This document shows positions 34,617 through 34,782 of a DNA stretch of 34,782 nucleotides, piece by piece. The translations under genes were made by a program, and so were the position numbers. Source of the DNA: an uncultured Alcanivorax sp. (GTDB lineage: Bacteria > Pseudomonadota > Gammaproteobacteria > Pseudomonadales > Alcanivoracaceae); assembly GCA_913055795.1 (NCBI GenBank), contig CAJXLA010000021.1, forward strand, positions 1 to 34,782, in the 5' to 3' direction. Under the pieces are notes generated by a model that did no database searches, was not told the DNA's origin, and saw only the letters and a list, made by a program, of their open reading frames with translations. Every line of letters begins with the position of its first letter. Within the stretch, counting starts at the first letter, position 1.

Positions 34617-34710
34617 GGTGCCAGGTGCCAGGTGCCAGGTGCCAGGTGCTAGGTGCCAGGAGAAGATTCGCGAGCTTGGAGGCCTGTCAAACCTTGCCTT
34701 GTCTCTCCTA
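34617..34710. repeat. Heptamer-flanked element 3
   Basis: Six units of GGTGCCA, one reading GGTGCTA (34617-34658), begin 4 bases after the dehydrogenase stop. A core of about 35 bases follows, then a degraded right flank that on the opposite strand reads AGGAGAG, ACAAGGC, AAGG. The core (AGCTTGGAGGCCTGTCAAACC) resembles that of element 2 (AGCTCCGAGACTTGTTCAAG) at many positions. Confidence 0.75.
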
Positions 34711-34782
34711 GCAGGCTGTTGAAAAACCCTTTGCGTGCTCAGCGCGGCCTGAAGCGTGCAGCTGGTGTGCTTTGTTGCGACG
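34711..34782. repeat. Right copy of CAGGCTGTTGAAAAAC-ended repeat
   Basis: It begins GCAGGCTGTTGAAAAACCC and is an inverted copy (about 93% identical over 72 bases) of 44-115. The window ends inside it, so it is probably incomplete. Confidence 0.85.

Noticed and set aside
34617-34658. Array considered as a phase-variable tract
   Set aside because: It begins after the dehydrogenase stop codon, so a change in copy number would not alter a reading frame; an effect on mRNA ends is not excluded.

Overview
The window is GC-rich, densely coded chromosomal DNA that I place in the Gammaproteobacteria. The Pseudomonas-type TTG-started dGTPase, the engB / cytochrome c4 / dsbA / EEP-nuclease neighbourhood (an order I recall from Pseudomonas genomes) and a GTAG-type REP pair all point there. 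Two complete Mrp-type Na+/H+ antiporter operons suggest a halophilic or alkaliphilic lifestyle. I cannot name the genus. No rRNA, tRNA, CRISPR array, phage or transposase gene is visible.

Layout. (1) 1-116: one copy of an inverted-repeat element whose partner ends exactly at the right edge of the window, followed by a possible truncated gene end. (2) 395-2604 (minus): a membrane-anchored unknown protein, nfeD and qmcA, a membrane quality-control pair. (3) 2706-8932 (plus): hemW, then a TetR regulator, an RND adaptor and an RND pump in tight order. The pump is followed by a dyad, a terminator and heptamer arrays. (4) 9090-15192: a DJ-1/PfpI-like protein lacking the usual cysteine, dgt, then a minus-strand run of cytochrome c4, dsbA, EEP nuclease, gamma-glutamylcyclotransferase-like and Nudix lipoprotein genes, and divergent engB. 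(5) 15193-15768: a 576-base non-coding stretch with a terminator and an unusually dense set of hairpins and long inverted repeats. (6) 15769-27676: two divergent mrp operons. The leftward one has six genes with fused mrpAB; the rightward one has seven genes with separate mrpA and mrpB. They share a 444-base spacer holding a perfect 18-bp dyad. (7) 27666-34612: a DUF815-type AAA+ ATPase, a GAF plus degenerate-GGDEF protein, an amidase divergent from a glutathione-transferase-like gene and an O-methyltransferase, a peroxiredoxin and a short-chain dehydrogenase. Nearly every 3' intergenic space in this part carries repeats.

How it works together. The Mrp complexes would exchange cytoplasmic Na+ for external H+. 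HemW, cytochrome c4 and DsbA belong to haem, electron-transfer and envelope redox functions. QmcA/NfeD and the RND pump act in the envelope. The dGTPase, Nudix, peroxiredoxin, glutathione-transferase-like and short-chain-dehydrogenase proteins fit metabolite and nucleotide housekeeping and detoxification.

The most unusual content is (a) the paired Mrp operons of two architectures, (b) the hairpin-rich element abutting mrpG1, and (c) three kinds of small repeat: heptamer-flanked elements, a nested REP composite, and a CAGGCTGTTGAAAAAC-ended element.
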